Shown here in pieces: positions 46,656 through 55,333 of a DNA stretch of 64,000 nt. The notes beneath the pieces are model-generated. The model was not told the DNA's origin. It was given only the letters and a program-made list of their open reading frames with translations, and ran no database searches. A program made the translations under genes and the position numbers. How positions within the stretch are numbered: the first letter of the stretch is position 1; each line of letters opens with the position of its first letter. Origin of the DNA: JADJLQ01 sp038251405 (lineage in GTDB: Bacteria; Bacteroidota; Bacteroidia; Chitinophagales; Saprospiraceae); the NCBI GenBank assembly GCA_038251405.1, contig JBBSBH010000011.1, positions 87,033 to 151,032 on the forward strand, read 5' to 3'.

Positions 46656-47386
46656 AATCCATTTACTTGTTCTTTAATTTTCTTTGCAGCCTGGTAATCA
46701 TTATTATTGGAGTCAGCCAGAATACTATCCAGTCTTTTCTGAAAGTCTGCATCGGGTTTATTACATTTCATTTGACAGAGCAATATCCCTAATGTCACAT
46801 CATTGATACCATAATCATGTGCATTAGCATAACTCTTTAGGGTCTCTACGCAATTGCCTTGTCGTATGTAAAATTTAGCTAAGACTGATTGGGCTTTGCC
46901 ATAATTCTGATCCATGCTATCAATTTTTTTAAGTTCCAAAATTGCATCCTGGGCTTTATTTTCATGGTCAGCTAATATTTTTGAAATCTTGTCTTGTTGT
47001 TCGCCGCGCGTAGTTTCAGACAAAGGTAGGTTGGTGGCAATCATACTATCAACTATTTTATTAATTCGATAGTTTTGAAAAGTAACTAATGAAATGACAG
47101 CAATTATACTGGCAGCAGCAGCATACTTTAGCCATGAAAGCTGAACGATCTTTGGTTCTGCTTTAGATTCTGATTGCCATTGTTTGAGCGTATCACGCAG
47201 CCCTGCCTCTATTTTTTCATTGATCACATCCCGGGATATTAAAAATGCATCGAAAGAGGAGTGAAATTCAGGACTTTGCAAAAGCTTAGTCTCGAAAGCT
47301 TGTCGCTCTTCCAAAGACATTTTAGCCAATGTGTACTTTTCAAACTGGTCTATTTGGGATTCGAAGTTTGAAGTTGATGTGTTCAT
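46634..47386 (-). CDS. Membrane anti-sigma-like protein with TPR-like periplasmic part
   Basis: The 250-residue protein begins with a soluble segment (1-80, EKYTLAKMSLEERQAFETKL) typical of the sigma-interacting region of Bacteroidota anti-sigma proteins. One membrane segment follows (about 88-104, AAAASIIAVISLVTF), then a periplasmic helical region (about 145-235) with TPR-like YGKAQSVLAKFYIRQGN. The start overlaps the sigma-factor stop by four bases. No FecR domain is present, so the sensing mode differs from FecR-type regulators. I infer that it holds the sigma factor inactive at the membrane. Confidence 0.72.
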   Translation of the reverse strand: MNTSTSNFESQIDQFEKYTLAKMSLEERQAFETKLLQSPEFHSSFDAFLISRDVINEKIEAGLRDTLKQWQSESKAEPKIVQLSWLKYAAAASIIAVISLVTFQNYRINKIVDSMIATNLPLSETTRGEQQDKISKILADHENKAQDAILELKKIDSMDQNYGKAQSVLAKFYIRQGNCVETLKSYANAHDYGINDVTLGILLCQMKCNKPDADFQKRLDSILADSNNNDYQAAKKIKEQVNGFWWKLLR

Positions 47387-47970
47387 TTTAGTTCAGTTGA
47401 TATAGTTGGATTTGATTGAATAAGTTTTATTAATTGTTGTTGGCAATCATACTTCGCTTTTCTTGCTCCTGAAGCATCATGAAAACCCATGTTAGCCGCA
47501 ATTTCTTCCATGGAGTATGATAGTTGCCATAGTTCCAGTATTCCCTGGCATCTTTTTCCTAGTTTTGCTAGTATAGTATGTAGATATTCTTTTTTTTGGG
47601 CATCTATAAGCAATGATTCCGGTTGAGGATTTGAAGTATTTTTGACCACGGTAGTGGCAATATCCTCCACTAAAGTCAATCTCTTTTTGCGCAAATGATT
47701 CATCCAATGGAATTTGCCAATAGAGAACAGATAGCTACTTAAACTACCCTCCAACCTAAAGTTTCCTTTTCTGATATTACTGTCAAATATAATGATGGCT
47801 TCCTGGTAAAGGTCTTCTCCATCCTGCTCATTTCCATGATTGTTTTTGGTAAAATAGATAAGTTTTTCTTTCATTTTGGAATCTAAATAAACTGTTTTTA
47901 ATGCTTTCTCTCTGGCTGTACCGCCTTCAAGTATCATCGCTACCAGATCTTTTTCTTTTTCCGTTTCCAT
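47383..47970 (-). CDS. Sigma-70 family (ECF-like) RNA polymerase sigma factor
   Basis: The 195-residue protein shows region 2 (about 45-105: DGEDLYQEAIIIFDSNI, then SSYLFSIGKFHWMNHLRKKR) and region 4 (about 135-190: LAKLGKRCQGILELWQLSYSMEEIAANMGF, i.e. the helix-turn-helix). It lacks regions 1 and 3, as in ECF-type factors. It is co-translated with the anti-sigma-like gene and divergent from the two small paralogues and the CHAT gene. Those are therefore its most likely targets, although no promoter motif could be assigned by eye. Confidence 0.85.
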   Translation of the reverse strand: METEKEKDLVAMILEGGTAREKALKTVYLDSKMKEKLIYFTKNNHGNEQDGEDLYQEAIIIFDSNIRKGNFRLEGSLSSYLFSIGKFHWMNHLRKKRLTLVEDIATTVVKNTSNPQPESLLIDAQKKEYLHTILAKLGKRCQGILELWQLSYSMEEIAANMGFHDASGARKAKYDCQQQLIKLIQSNPTISTELK

Positions 47971-48155
47971 ATAATGTAATAAGCAAGTTAATTGTCGGCT
48001 ATCAAAGTCTTAAAATTTCATGCTAATGTATAAACAATTCTAAATCAAATGGTTGTGGTTCAATAAATTATTTTCAAATAATTTCCAAATAAATGGGTAA
48101 CATTTCCTAATTTGGTTACACTAGATCCTAGTATAAATCATTAAAAAAATACAAT

Positions 48156-48494
48156 ATGCCATTTACTTGCCAAGGGGGGCCGCCATGTACATCGGGTGGA
48201 GGAGTCAGATCTGCTACTGTAACTTTTGCTCAACTAACCAGAACTATTATCTCCAATGATTTTGCAGATGTGTTTATTTTAGACTCATCTGGAAAATTGA
48301 TTGCTACCTATTCCAGATCATTTATCCAAGGAACTAATCCGCTAACTTACAAGTATAATTTGAAGCCAGAGCAGCTCATTCGACTCATTGATTTTGTGGA
48401 TTCCACTATTCAAATTTTGACTACATTATATGATCAAAATTTCAATCCTTTTCCTGCTCAGCCAGCTTATAATTATGTTTTGGAACTAACCTAA
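48156..48494 (+). CDS. Small protein with MPFTCQGGPPCTSGG N-terminus, paralogue A
   Basis: No known family was recognised. The 112-residue protein begins with a Cys5/Cys11 Gly-Pro motif, followed by a strand-rich body: FAQLTRTIISNDFADVFILDSS, then KYNLKPEQLIRLIDFVDSTIQ. It has no classical signal peptide. The neighbouring gene encodes a second protein with the same first 14 residues and a related body (ELTR, then DxADxFI-D). Both precede an exported CHAT protease gene, so they may be its regulators or substrates. The intergenic gap to the next gene is 54 bases. Confidence 0.7.
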   Translation: MPFTCQGGPPCTSGGGVRSATVTFAQLTRTIISNDFADVFILDSSGKLIATYSRSFIQGTNPLTYKYNLKPEQLIRLIDFVDSTIQILTTLYDQNFNPFPAQPAYNYVLELT

Positions 48495-48548
48495 AGACTT
48501 ATCATTTACTATTAATGTATTAATTTTAAACTATAAAATCCAACTAGT

Positions 48549-48941
48549 ATGCCATTTACTTGTCAAGGTGGGCCGCCATGCACTTCAGGCGGAATAAAAA
48601 CGGTCATTGCAGATAATGCAATGATGAATGTTCAAAATTTAAAAGGAAGAAAGCCATCTATTCTGGAAGCAAAGTATTCTGAACTAACCAGGGTAGTAGT
48701 ATCTTATGATGAGGCAGATATCTTTATAATACTGGATAAGAAAAATGTCTTAAAGTATGAGCGAATGGCAGCAACCCCTTTGACCACTCCAATATCTTTT
48801 AGCTACTATTTAGATGAATATAGCGCGGAGTTATTAGAAAATTATATTGGAAAGATTATTGAGATTGAAACCATTTTTTATTATTGGCAGGGCATGGAAT
48901 TTGTGTCCAAATCTCAAATGATAAAATACAAATTGTGCTAA
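48549..48941 (+). CDS. Small protein with MPFTCQGGPPCTSGG N-terminus, paralogue B
   Basis: The 130-residue paralogue starts with the same motif as A, then has an extra stretch (IKTVIADNAMMNVQNLKGRKP) absent from A. The shared body follows: YSELTRVVVSYDEADIFIIL, then YYLDEYSAELLENYIGKIIEIE. Codons in the shared N-terminus differ at many third positions between A and B, so the motif is kept by selection at protein level. The CHAT gene starts 36 bases after its stop, so the three genes probably form one transcript. Confidence 0.7.
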   Translation: MPFTCQGGPPCTSGGIKTVIADNAMMNVQNLKGRKPSILEAKYSELTRVVVSYDEADIFIILDKKNVLKYERMAATPLTTPISFSYYLDEYSAELLENYIGKIIEIETIFYYWQGMEFVSKSQMIKYKLC

Positions 48942-48976
48942 TCAATTAGTATTTTCAGCCAATATTAAATTATTCA

Positions 48977-51793
48977 TTGGCTAGATTCTTTTTTTGTATT
49001 GCTTTGTTCTTTTTGGGTATTGATTCATTCGCTCAAAATGACAGATATGCGCAAATAGAAGAAAGGATATGGAGCAATTATGAAAAAACCAATTTCGATT
49101 CTGTAGTCATTCTTTCTAAAATTTGTTACGATCTGGCAAATATTGCGCTGAATATAGATAATCAGAGTATTGCTTTGCAATACATGATTGAAGGTCTAAT
49201 TAAAACAAATAGATGGAATGATGCTCAACAAGGGTTGAAAAGGTTGGAGTATTTAGCTTTTGAGCCGAATGCAGAACCTTCTCTTGAATTGCCTGGTGGA
49301 ATAAATTACAAAAGAATATTTGCTTTTTATTATTATAAAGCGGATATACTTTATAGTGGTAATCTAATAGACTCTGCTCTAATTGCCATTAAAGAATCGA
49401 TAGATTTTGTTAATGCTCACCCAGAGCATTATCGGAATTTTGCAGTGGTTGGTGATCTAAATAGCATTTTTGAAGTAAAATATAACAGACTTAGTCAAGC
49501 TCATTTGATTCTAGGAGATATATACTCCAATTTAAAGGATAATGAAAACGCTAGTAATGCATATGCTAAAGCCTATCAATATGGAAAACTTGCTGATAGC
49601 ATTTCTATTCATGCATTCCATGAAAATTTGGGTCGTCGAATTTCTGCATTAGAAGCTTATATTAATTTTGCATCAACCACCAATCAACAAAAACTTAAAG
49701 AACAATTATTAAACCTGGAGCCAGAATCCAACACTTCTACTTTTTATAAATTACATAAGAATACTCAAAATCTCACGCTTATAAATTCAATGGATAGATT
49801 ATCTGAAAAAGCTGTGAACATAATAAAATCATTTAAGGAATCCGATTTAACTAAAAACAATCCAAATATATTACTTGCAATTATCAAATTTTATTTGAGA
49901 TGTGGAAGATATGATTTAGTTCAAAATGATTTAAATAGGTATTCGCAAAAGATCAAACCCGAAAATGAAACCATTTGGAATAAAATAAATTTTTATACAG
50001 CTAAAACAAGGCTGTCGTTGCATAGTAGGAATATGAATCTTGTAGAAAAATACATGACTGATTTAATGAAGATTATTGATAGTGATATAAATGCAAGCTC
50101 CATGTCAAACACCGGGGAATTGAAATTGGATGTTTACAAAGACCTGGTTTCCATTTATTCAACTGCATACCTTGCTTCTGGTAATATTACATTTTTGAAA
50201 AAAATTGATCATGCTGCTATAGAGTTACTTCCTTTGTTAAGTTCCCTTAGGTATTCCACAGAACAAGGAGAAGATCATTCTTTACTCATGATAGAATTTG
50301 ATAATTTTATTAACCAGGTATTAGCAGCTGAATATAAACTTCAATTAAATGGAGAAAAAATAAATAAAGATTTGATTTTCCAATACATGGAATTGAATAA
50401 GTCATTTAACCTGCAAAATGAAATTTTGTTAAAGAATGGGATGCTGGATCAAGGTCGAAGAGATAGGTTTAATGCTATTCAAATAAAAATCAAAGAAATT
50501 TCCAGTAAAATAAAAGCCTCAGGACAAACCGATGAATCATTATTGTTGCATTGGAGTGAACTAAAATCTCAAAAAAGACAATTAATTGATTCTATTCGAA
50601 TGCCATCCATTCAGTTAATTAAGGTGGCTGACATCCAGTCTCATTTGTCTGATGGAGACTCATTTATTGAATTTAAGTTTGGAAGCGATTTTTTATACAC
50701 CCTTCAATTAGATAAAAATGAATTTCATTTTTTCAGAGCTGAATTGAATGCTTCCAGAGAAAACATCAGTTTATTAAATTCACTAGTTGATTATGAGCAT
50801 CTCATGAAGGATTTTACCAACCGGAATCCAGTGGAGCGAGATTCTTCGTGGTGCTCCTTGTCTTATAGGATTTACTTAAGTACATTGAATCCCCTGTCCA
50901 TTCATAAGTTTTCCAGATTGATTATCATACCAGACGCTTATTTAAATCTGATTTCATTTGGATCACTTTTAACAACCCCGACAAATAATGCAAAATATAA
51001 GACCTGGCCATTCCTGATGAAATCACATCAATTATCTATTCAGCATTCTGCAAATCTCTGGTTTGAATACAATTTTGATTCCGTAAGTGGGAAACAATCT
51101 AGACTAGCTTTGTTTAGTCCTCAAATGGCTGATTTAAAATTTCATAAAGAAGAGTGTAAGTCATTGAATGATGCGTATCAGAATACCCAAACTCTTTATG
51201 ATAGTAAATCATTTGCTTTGTCTTTACTTTCCAGAAATTCCAATATTCTCCATATAGCTACACACGCCCAATCCGATCCCATATTTGAAGAAAAGACATT
51301 TATCAGAACAGCCACTGATACATTATATGCAAATGAAATTGCCTATGACGATTTTCACCAGGACTTAATTTTTCTAAGTGCGTGCGAAACTGGTACGGGT
51401 GAGGTGATTAAAGAAGAAGGCGTCTTTTCATTGGCGCGATGCTTTTTCAAAGCCGGTGCCAGAAGTGTGATCAGCACCTTGTGGAATATTAATGATCAAA
51501 TAAGTAAAGAGCAAGTGCTTGCCATCTATGATAATTTGTCCAGAGGAATGCCAAAAGATGAAGCGATCAGACAAATGCAACTTTCATTCATTGATAACCC
51601 TGATGTATCAGGTAAGTATGCAATGCCTTATTTTTGGGCGTCCTATCAATGCCAGGGAGATCTAAGGCCATTAACAGGTCTGGTCAAGGCAAGATTTGTT
51701 CAGAAAAACTTATCCGATATGCTGATCGGATTTGTGATAGTGGCCACAGGTCTTTTACTGTACTTTAGAAAAAGAATAGGATTTGTAAAATAG
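48977..51793 (+). CDS. Exported TPR-CHAT caspase-like protease with C-terminal membrane anchor
   Basis: The 938-residue protein has a signal peptide (FFFCIALFFLGIDSFAQ), then a long helical TPR-type region (about 25-540) and a C-terminal CHAT domain (about 625-905). The caspase-type dyad is intact: His763 in HIATHAQSD and Cys803 in LSACETGTGE. SVISTLWNINDQIS follows as in other CHAT proteins. A membrane segment near the end (LIGFVIVATGLLLYF) and a basic tail indicate anchoring with the protease domain outside the cytoplasm. The start is a TTG at 48977, needed to keep the signal peptide. The downstream DUF1080 gene is convergent, five bases away. Confidence 0.88.
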   Translation: MARFFFCIALFFLGIDSFAQNDRYAQIEERIWSNYEKTNFDSVVILSKICYDLANIALNIDNQSIALQYMIEGLIKTNRWNDAQQGLKRLEYLAFEPNAEPSLELPGGINYKRIFAFYYYKADILYSGNLIDSALIAIKESIDFVNAHPEHYRNFAVVGDLNSIFEVKYNRLSQAHLILGDIYSNLKDNENASNAYAKAYQYGKLADSISIHAFHENLGRRISALEAYINFASTTNQQKLKEQLLNLEPESNTSTFYKLHKNTQNLTLINSMDRLSEKAVNIIKSFKESDLTKNNPNILLAIIKFYLRCGRYDLVQNDLNRYSQKIKPENETIWNKINFYTAKTRLSLHSRNMNLVEKYMTDLMKIIDSDINASSMSNTGELKLDVYKDLVSIYSTAYLASGNITFLKKIDHAAIELLPLLSSLRYSTEQGEDHSLLMIEFDNFINQVLAAEYKLQLNGEKINKDLIFQYMELNKSFNLQNEILLKNGMLDQGRRDRFNAIQIKIKEISSKIKASGQTDESLLLHWSELKSQKRQLIDSIRMPSIQLIKVADIQSHLSDGDSFIEFKFGSDFLYTLQLDKNEFHFFRAELNASRENISLLNSLVDYEHLMKDFTNRNPVERDSSWCSLSYRIYLSTLNPLSIHKFSRLIIIPDAYLNLISFGSLLTTPTNNAKYKTWPFLMKSHQLSIQHSANLWFEYNFDSVSGKQSRLALFSPQMADLKFHKEECKSLNDAYQNTQTLYDSKSFALSLLSRNSNILHIATHAQSDPIFEEKTFIRTATDTLYANEIAYDDFHQDLIFLSACETGTGEVIKEEGVFSLARCFFKAGARSVISTLWNINDQISKEQVLAIYDNLSRGMPKDEAIRQMQLSFIDNPDVSGKYAMPYFWASYQCQGDLRPLTGLVKARFVQKNLSDMLIGFVIVATGLLLYFRKRIGFVK

Positions 51794-51798
51794 CAACT

Positions 51799-52536
51799 CT
51801 ACAGTTCTCTAATCCAAATATTTCTGTAGCTTACCGGATGGCTATGATCTTGTAATGCAAGTGGCAATACTCCATGTGCCTCATACTTTGGCTGACCTAT
51901 ATACGGTGTGTTACCAGTCAAAACCCAATGATTTTGTACCAAGATTCCGTTATGTAAAACAGTGATATCTGCTGGTTTTGTGAGCCTACCTTCAATATCA
52001 AACTTAGGTGCATTCCAAATGATATCATAAGTCTGCCACTCTCCAGGTTTCAAACTTGCATTTACAAGTGGAGCGGTTTGCTTGTATATAGATCCCGCTT
52101 GACCATTAGTATAGGTTTTGTTCGTATAGTTATCCAAAACCTGGACTTCATATTTGGATTGCAAAAAGACCCCACTATTACCACAATCCTGTCCCTCTCC
52201 ATGGGGAGGATTAGGAGTACGCCACTCTATATGTAACTGGCAGCTACCAAAATATCTTTTAGTTTCTATTCCACCTAAACCTTTAGGTACAGTCATGCTT
52301 CCTTCTTGCGTATTCAATATCCATTTACTTGCCGATTTATCGCTGCTTGTTATCCATTGATCCATGTTTTTTCCATCAAACAGGATCACGGCATCAGAAG
52401 GAGGTGCTGTGCCTATACCCGGTGTTACTTTTGGAGGCACGGGTGTGTAATATTCTGTTTCTTTAGGATCTGTTTGAGCAATTAGTACATGTATAAACAC
52501 ACTCATGCAGAGGGTAATAATTATAATTTTCTTCAT
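51799..52536 (-). CDS. DUF1080 (3-keto-glycoside hydrolase-type) secreted protein
   Basis: The 245-residue protein has a signal peptide (IIIITLCMSVFIHVLIA) and a single DUF1080 domain with a lectin-like beta-sandwich. Family features are DAVILFDGKNMDQWI near the start, YFGSCQLHIEWRTPNPP, QDCGNSGVFLQSKYEVQVLD and ALQDHSHPVSYRNIWIREL at the end. Some DUF1080 proteins hydrolyse 3-keto-glycosides. The start at 52536 (MKKIIIITL) is preferred over 52599 because it places the signal at the N-terminus. It follows a Gdh3-type subunit and a GMC oxidoreductase on the same strand, a fitting context. Confidence 0.85.
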   Translation of the reverse strand: MKKIIIITLCMSVFIHVLIAQTDPKETEYYTPVPPKVTPGIGTAPPSDAVILFDGKNMDQWITSSDKSASKWILNTQEGSMTVPKGLGGIETKRYFGSCQLHIEWRTPNPPHGEGQDCGNSGVFLQSKYEVQVLDNYTNKTYTNGQAGSIYKQTAPLVNASLKPGEWQTYDIIWNAPKFDIEGRLTKPADITVLHNGILVQNHWVLTGNTPYIGQPKYEAHGVLPLALQDHSHPVSYRNIWIREL

Positions 52537-52556
52537 TTTTTTAATTTTTTGTTTTG

Positions 52557-53195
52557 TTAAAGCGCCCAGGTACCACCTACCTCTGAAAATGGAATACAAG
52601 CTTTGTATTCACCAGGTACGGGTAGATATTTTAATAGTTTGGTGGCTCCTTCCTCTGAGGTACAATATCCGGTAATAGTCAGCTCTTTAGCCATTTGGTA
52701 GAATGATTTTTGATCAGGTTTTTCTACTGCTACTATCACATCATCTTCTTTAGTATTTGCTGGCATTTGAAGTTTAGCCGGAGGAGTTACTGCTTTTCCG
52801 CGTAAAGCATCGTCCATCGCTTTTACCATTTCTACACGCTGTTCCCCAGTAATTTTAGCAAAAGACTTTCCGAACTTTGCCTGTGCATCCTGGTCAAGCT
52901 GGAGTAAACCTGCTTTGAATTTTTCACCATCTTCAGGTTTATAGACATCCTTAAGCATTACATCTATAAATCTATCTACTTTGGCATCTTTAGCTCCTGG
53001 TGTTTTGCCTGCAGGCAATATGGTTTCGCAGAGTTCTGCCAGGGTGGCTGCTTGAGCTGCCGGAATATAGGCAGGCATCCAATCTGCAGTCTTGGTATCT
53101 GCTTTACAACCATTTAATACTCCAGTGATGGTAGCCGCAGAAAGAGACCCACCTAATAGTATGCTGCTCAGTCTTAATGCTTCTCTTCTATCCAT
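52557..53195 (-). CDS. Gluconate 2-dehydrogenase subunit 3-like protein with Tat signal
   Basis: The 212-residue protein begins MDRREALRLSS with a twin-arginine (Arg3-Arg4) signal and a hydrophobic stretch (GGSLSAATITGVL), so it is exported folded through Tat. The body carries the Gdh3 pattern: AAQAATLAELCETILPAGKTPGAKDAKVDRFID, then KITGEQRVEMVKAMDDA. In known systems such subunits accompany a GMC-type dehydrogenase and are carried to the periplasm with it. The GMC gene lies 36 bases upstream, on the same strand. Confidence 0.88.
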   Translation of the reverse strand: MDRREALRLSSILLGGSLSAATITGVLNGCKADTKTADWMPAYIPAAQAATLAELCETILPAGKTPGAKDAKVDRFIDVMLKDVYKPEDGEKFKAGLLQLDQDAQAKFGKSFAKITGEQRVEMVKAMDDALRGKAVTPPAKLQMPANTKEDDVIVAVEKPDQKSFYQMAKELTITGYCTSEEGATKLLKYLPVPGEYKACIPFSEVGGTWAL

Positions 53196-53231
53196 GATTT
53201 GGTTTAATTTAATTTTTCAAAAGATTTAAAA

Positions 53232-54935
53232 TTACATATTCATTTTTTTCAATTCACTCACCGCATGATCCGCTGCACGGGCAGTGAAAGCCATATAAGT
53301 GAGAGAGGGGTTTACACAAGCGGCAGAAGCCATAAATGAACCATCTGTTACATATACATTAGTACAATCCCATACCTGATTGTATTTATTCACCACACTA
53401 TTCTTGCGATTTGTGCCCATCCTGGCCGTACCCATTTCATGTATTCCTAAGCCCGGTGCATTGTCTTTAGGATCATTTAGCTTTATATTTTTAGCCCCGG
53501 CGGCTTCCAGCATTTCCCCTGCAGCGATCATCATGTCTTGCCGCATCTTCATTTCATTCTCTTTGAATTCACAATCAAATATGACTGTCGGCTGACCCCA
53601 TTTATCTACATTTTTTTTGTCCAGGGTCAATTTGTTTTCGTGATAAGGAAGTGTTTCGCCAAAGCCTGTAAATCCCATTACCCATTGGCCGGGTGTATTA
53701 AGGTTAGCTTTTAGATCTTCTCCTATGCCGAGCTCTTTCACATTTTGTTGCCACCCTGTTCTGGATGCACCACCCTGGTATCCATAGCCTCTAAGGAAAT
53801 CTTTACTTACATCTTTACCAATATTTCTAAAGCGGGGCATATAAGTACCACCAGGTCTTCTTCCCAGGTAATACATATCTTCCATGCCAGGTATTTCACC
53901 ACTACCACCAGCTCTGAAATGGTGGTCCATAAGATTATGGCCCAATTCCCCACTGGATGATCCAAGACCATCCGGATAAGCATCGGATACACTATTCATT
54001 AAAATAGATGTGGACGCTACGGTAGAAGCACATAAGAAAATTACTTTTGCATAAAACTCTTCACCTTTATTAGATTCGGCATCGATAATTCTTACTCCTG
54101 AAGCTTTTTTGGTTCCGGCATCGTAGATAATGGAATGTACTATAGAGAATGGTCTTACAGTAAGATTGCCCGTTTTTTCTGCAGCTGGTAAAGTAGATGA
54201 AAGTGAGCTAAAATAGGCTCCATAGGGACAACCTCTGATGCATAGATTCCTGAATTGACATTTTGTACGACCATTATGATCCTGAGTAAGATTGGCTACC
54301 CTTCCGGTGGAAAGTACCCGATTGGGAAATTTGGCAAGTACAGATTCACGCACCTTTTTTTCTGCGCAATTGGGTTCTATGGGAGGTAAAAAATCACCAT
54401 CAGGTAATTGGGGCAAGTCTTCTTTGGTACCGGCTACACCTATCCATTTCTCAGCAAGGCTGTACCAGGGCGCAATGTCTTTGTATCGAATAGGCCAGTC
54501 TGTACCATAGCCATCTTTTGCATTCGCAGAGAAATCGATATCACTATGTCGATAAGAGTGCCGTCCCCACATAATCGATCTACCGCCTACATGATATCCC
54601 CTGATCCAGTCGAACCGTTTTACTTCAGCATACGGATGTTCGGTATCTTTTACAAACCAATGTTTGGAAGCGGGAAGTGAAGTATACCCTGTTCGACTTT
54701 GTTTAGGTAATTCTGCTAGTTCTTCCCGGGTAAGTCTGTTGCGATTGGGCAATTGCCAGGGGGCCAGGGCAGCAGTAGGATATTCGCCATGCTTTACCAT
54801 GCGACCCCGCTCAAGAACCAATACTTTCAGGCCTTTTTCTGTGAGTTCTTTAGCAGCCCAGCCACCGGAAATTCCGGAGCCAACTACTATTGCATCATAG
54901 GTATTCTCAGCTTTCAGATCAGAGTTAAAATACAT
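53232..54935 (-). CDS. GMC-family oxidoreductase, glucoside 3-dehydrogenase type
   Basis: The 567-residue flavoprotein has the FAD dinucleotide fold at the N-terminus (VVGSGISGGWAAKELTEKG with GxGxxG), YHVGGRSIMWG in the GMC signature region and GIHEMGTARMG followed by NPSLTYMAFTARAADHA at the C-terminal catalytic part. It has no signal of its own, so it would be exported with the Tat-bearing Gdh3-type partner. The GMC, Gdh3 and DUF1080 genes together suggest oxidation of a sugar or glycoside at C3 followed by cleavage. The substrate is unknown. Confidence 0.87.
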   Translation of the reverse strand: MYFNSDLKAENTYDAIVVGSGISGGWAAKELTEKGLKVLVLERGRMVKHGEYPTAALAPWQLPNRNRLTREELAELPKQSRTGYTSLPASKHWFVKDTEHPYAEVKRFDWIRGYHVGGRSIMWGRHSYRHSDIDFSANAKDGYGTDWPIRYKDIAPWYSLAEKWIGVAGTKEDLPQLPDGDFLPPIEPNCAEKKVRESVLAKFPNRVLSTGRVANLTQDHNGRTKCQFRNLCIRGCPYGAYFSSLSSTLPAAEKTGNLTVRPFSIVHSIIYDAGTKKASGVRIIDAESNKGEEFYAKVIFLCASTVASTSILMNSVSDAYPDGLGSSSGELGHNLMDHHFRAGGSGEIPGMEDMYYLGRRPGGTYMPRFRNIGKDVSKDFLRGYGYQGGASRTGWQQNVKELGIGEDLKANLNTPGQWVMGFTGFGETLPYHENKLTLDKKNVDKWGQPTVIFDCEFKENEMKMRQDMMIAAGEMLEAAGAKNIKLNDPKDNAPGLGIHEMGTARMGTNRKNSVVNKYNQVWDCTNVYVTDGSFMASAACVNPSLTYMAFTARAADHAVSELKKMNM

Positions 54936-54955
54936 TCGGTTAGTTTTATTTAATA

Positions 54956-54963
54956 CAAAAATA
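54956..54963 (-). promoter_or_regulatory. Bacteroidota -7 box TATTTTTG
   Basis: Minus-strand TAnnTTTG match 20 bases upstream of the GMC oxidoreductase start at 54935. It is the likely promoter of the three-gene unit running to 51799. Confidence 0.4.
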
Positions 54964-55265
54964 TAAATGTATTGAATTTTGGGATAATATGGATATAGTT
55001 TTTACTCTTTATTAAAAAATTAAGGCATTGGATTTTATTTAAGAAATGCTTGAAAAAATAGTTTTTAATTGACTAATACACAATTTCGAACCAAGCTTAT
55101 TAAGTCTATAAAGAACCTGGATGACCAAATATTTTAAAAATTTGTGGGTAGGGAAAATATTTCTTATTCAATAAATCAGAATCTTGAAAACCAGTCAATT
55201 ATGGGGTATGTTTTCTAAAATCCATCCAAAAATCCCCTGTATTTCAATAATTTATGAAAATTTAC
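54964..55265. other. Intergenic region between GMC gene and rplM
   Basis: This AT-rich, roughly 300-base divergent gap has promoter boxes at its two ends. No ORF, stable RNA or repeat is apparent in it. Any rplM leader structure would lie after the promoter at 55266-55296, not here. Confidence 0.5.
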
Positions 55266-55296
55266 TTGCCGGATTCGGGGGAAGATCCTACATTTG
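55266..55296 (+). promoter_or_regulatory. Bacteroidota promoter of the rplM operon
   Basis: A TTG (55266-55268) is followed after 20 bases by TACATTTG (55289-55296). This matches the complete TTG-N19/20-TAnnTTTG layout and is the clearest full promoter in the window. It lies 37 bases before the rplM start. Confidence 0.65.
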
Positions 55297-55333
55297 CAGC
55301 CGCTTTCATAAAAAGACTTAAAAACTTAGTACA

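Noticed and set aside
48156..48941. Bacteriocin-type double-glycine leader peptides
   Set aside because: The Gly-Gly ends a 15-residue motif without the usual hydrophobic leader pattern, the following parts are long folded domains, and no peptidase-transporter gene is adjacent.
48977..51793. CRISPR-guided CHAT protease (craspase-type) locus
   Set aside because: There is no CRISPR array or Cas effector in the window, and the CHAT protein has an export signal and a membrane anchor.
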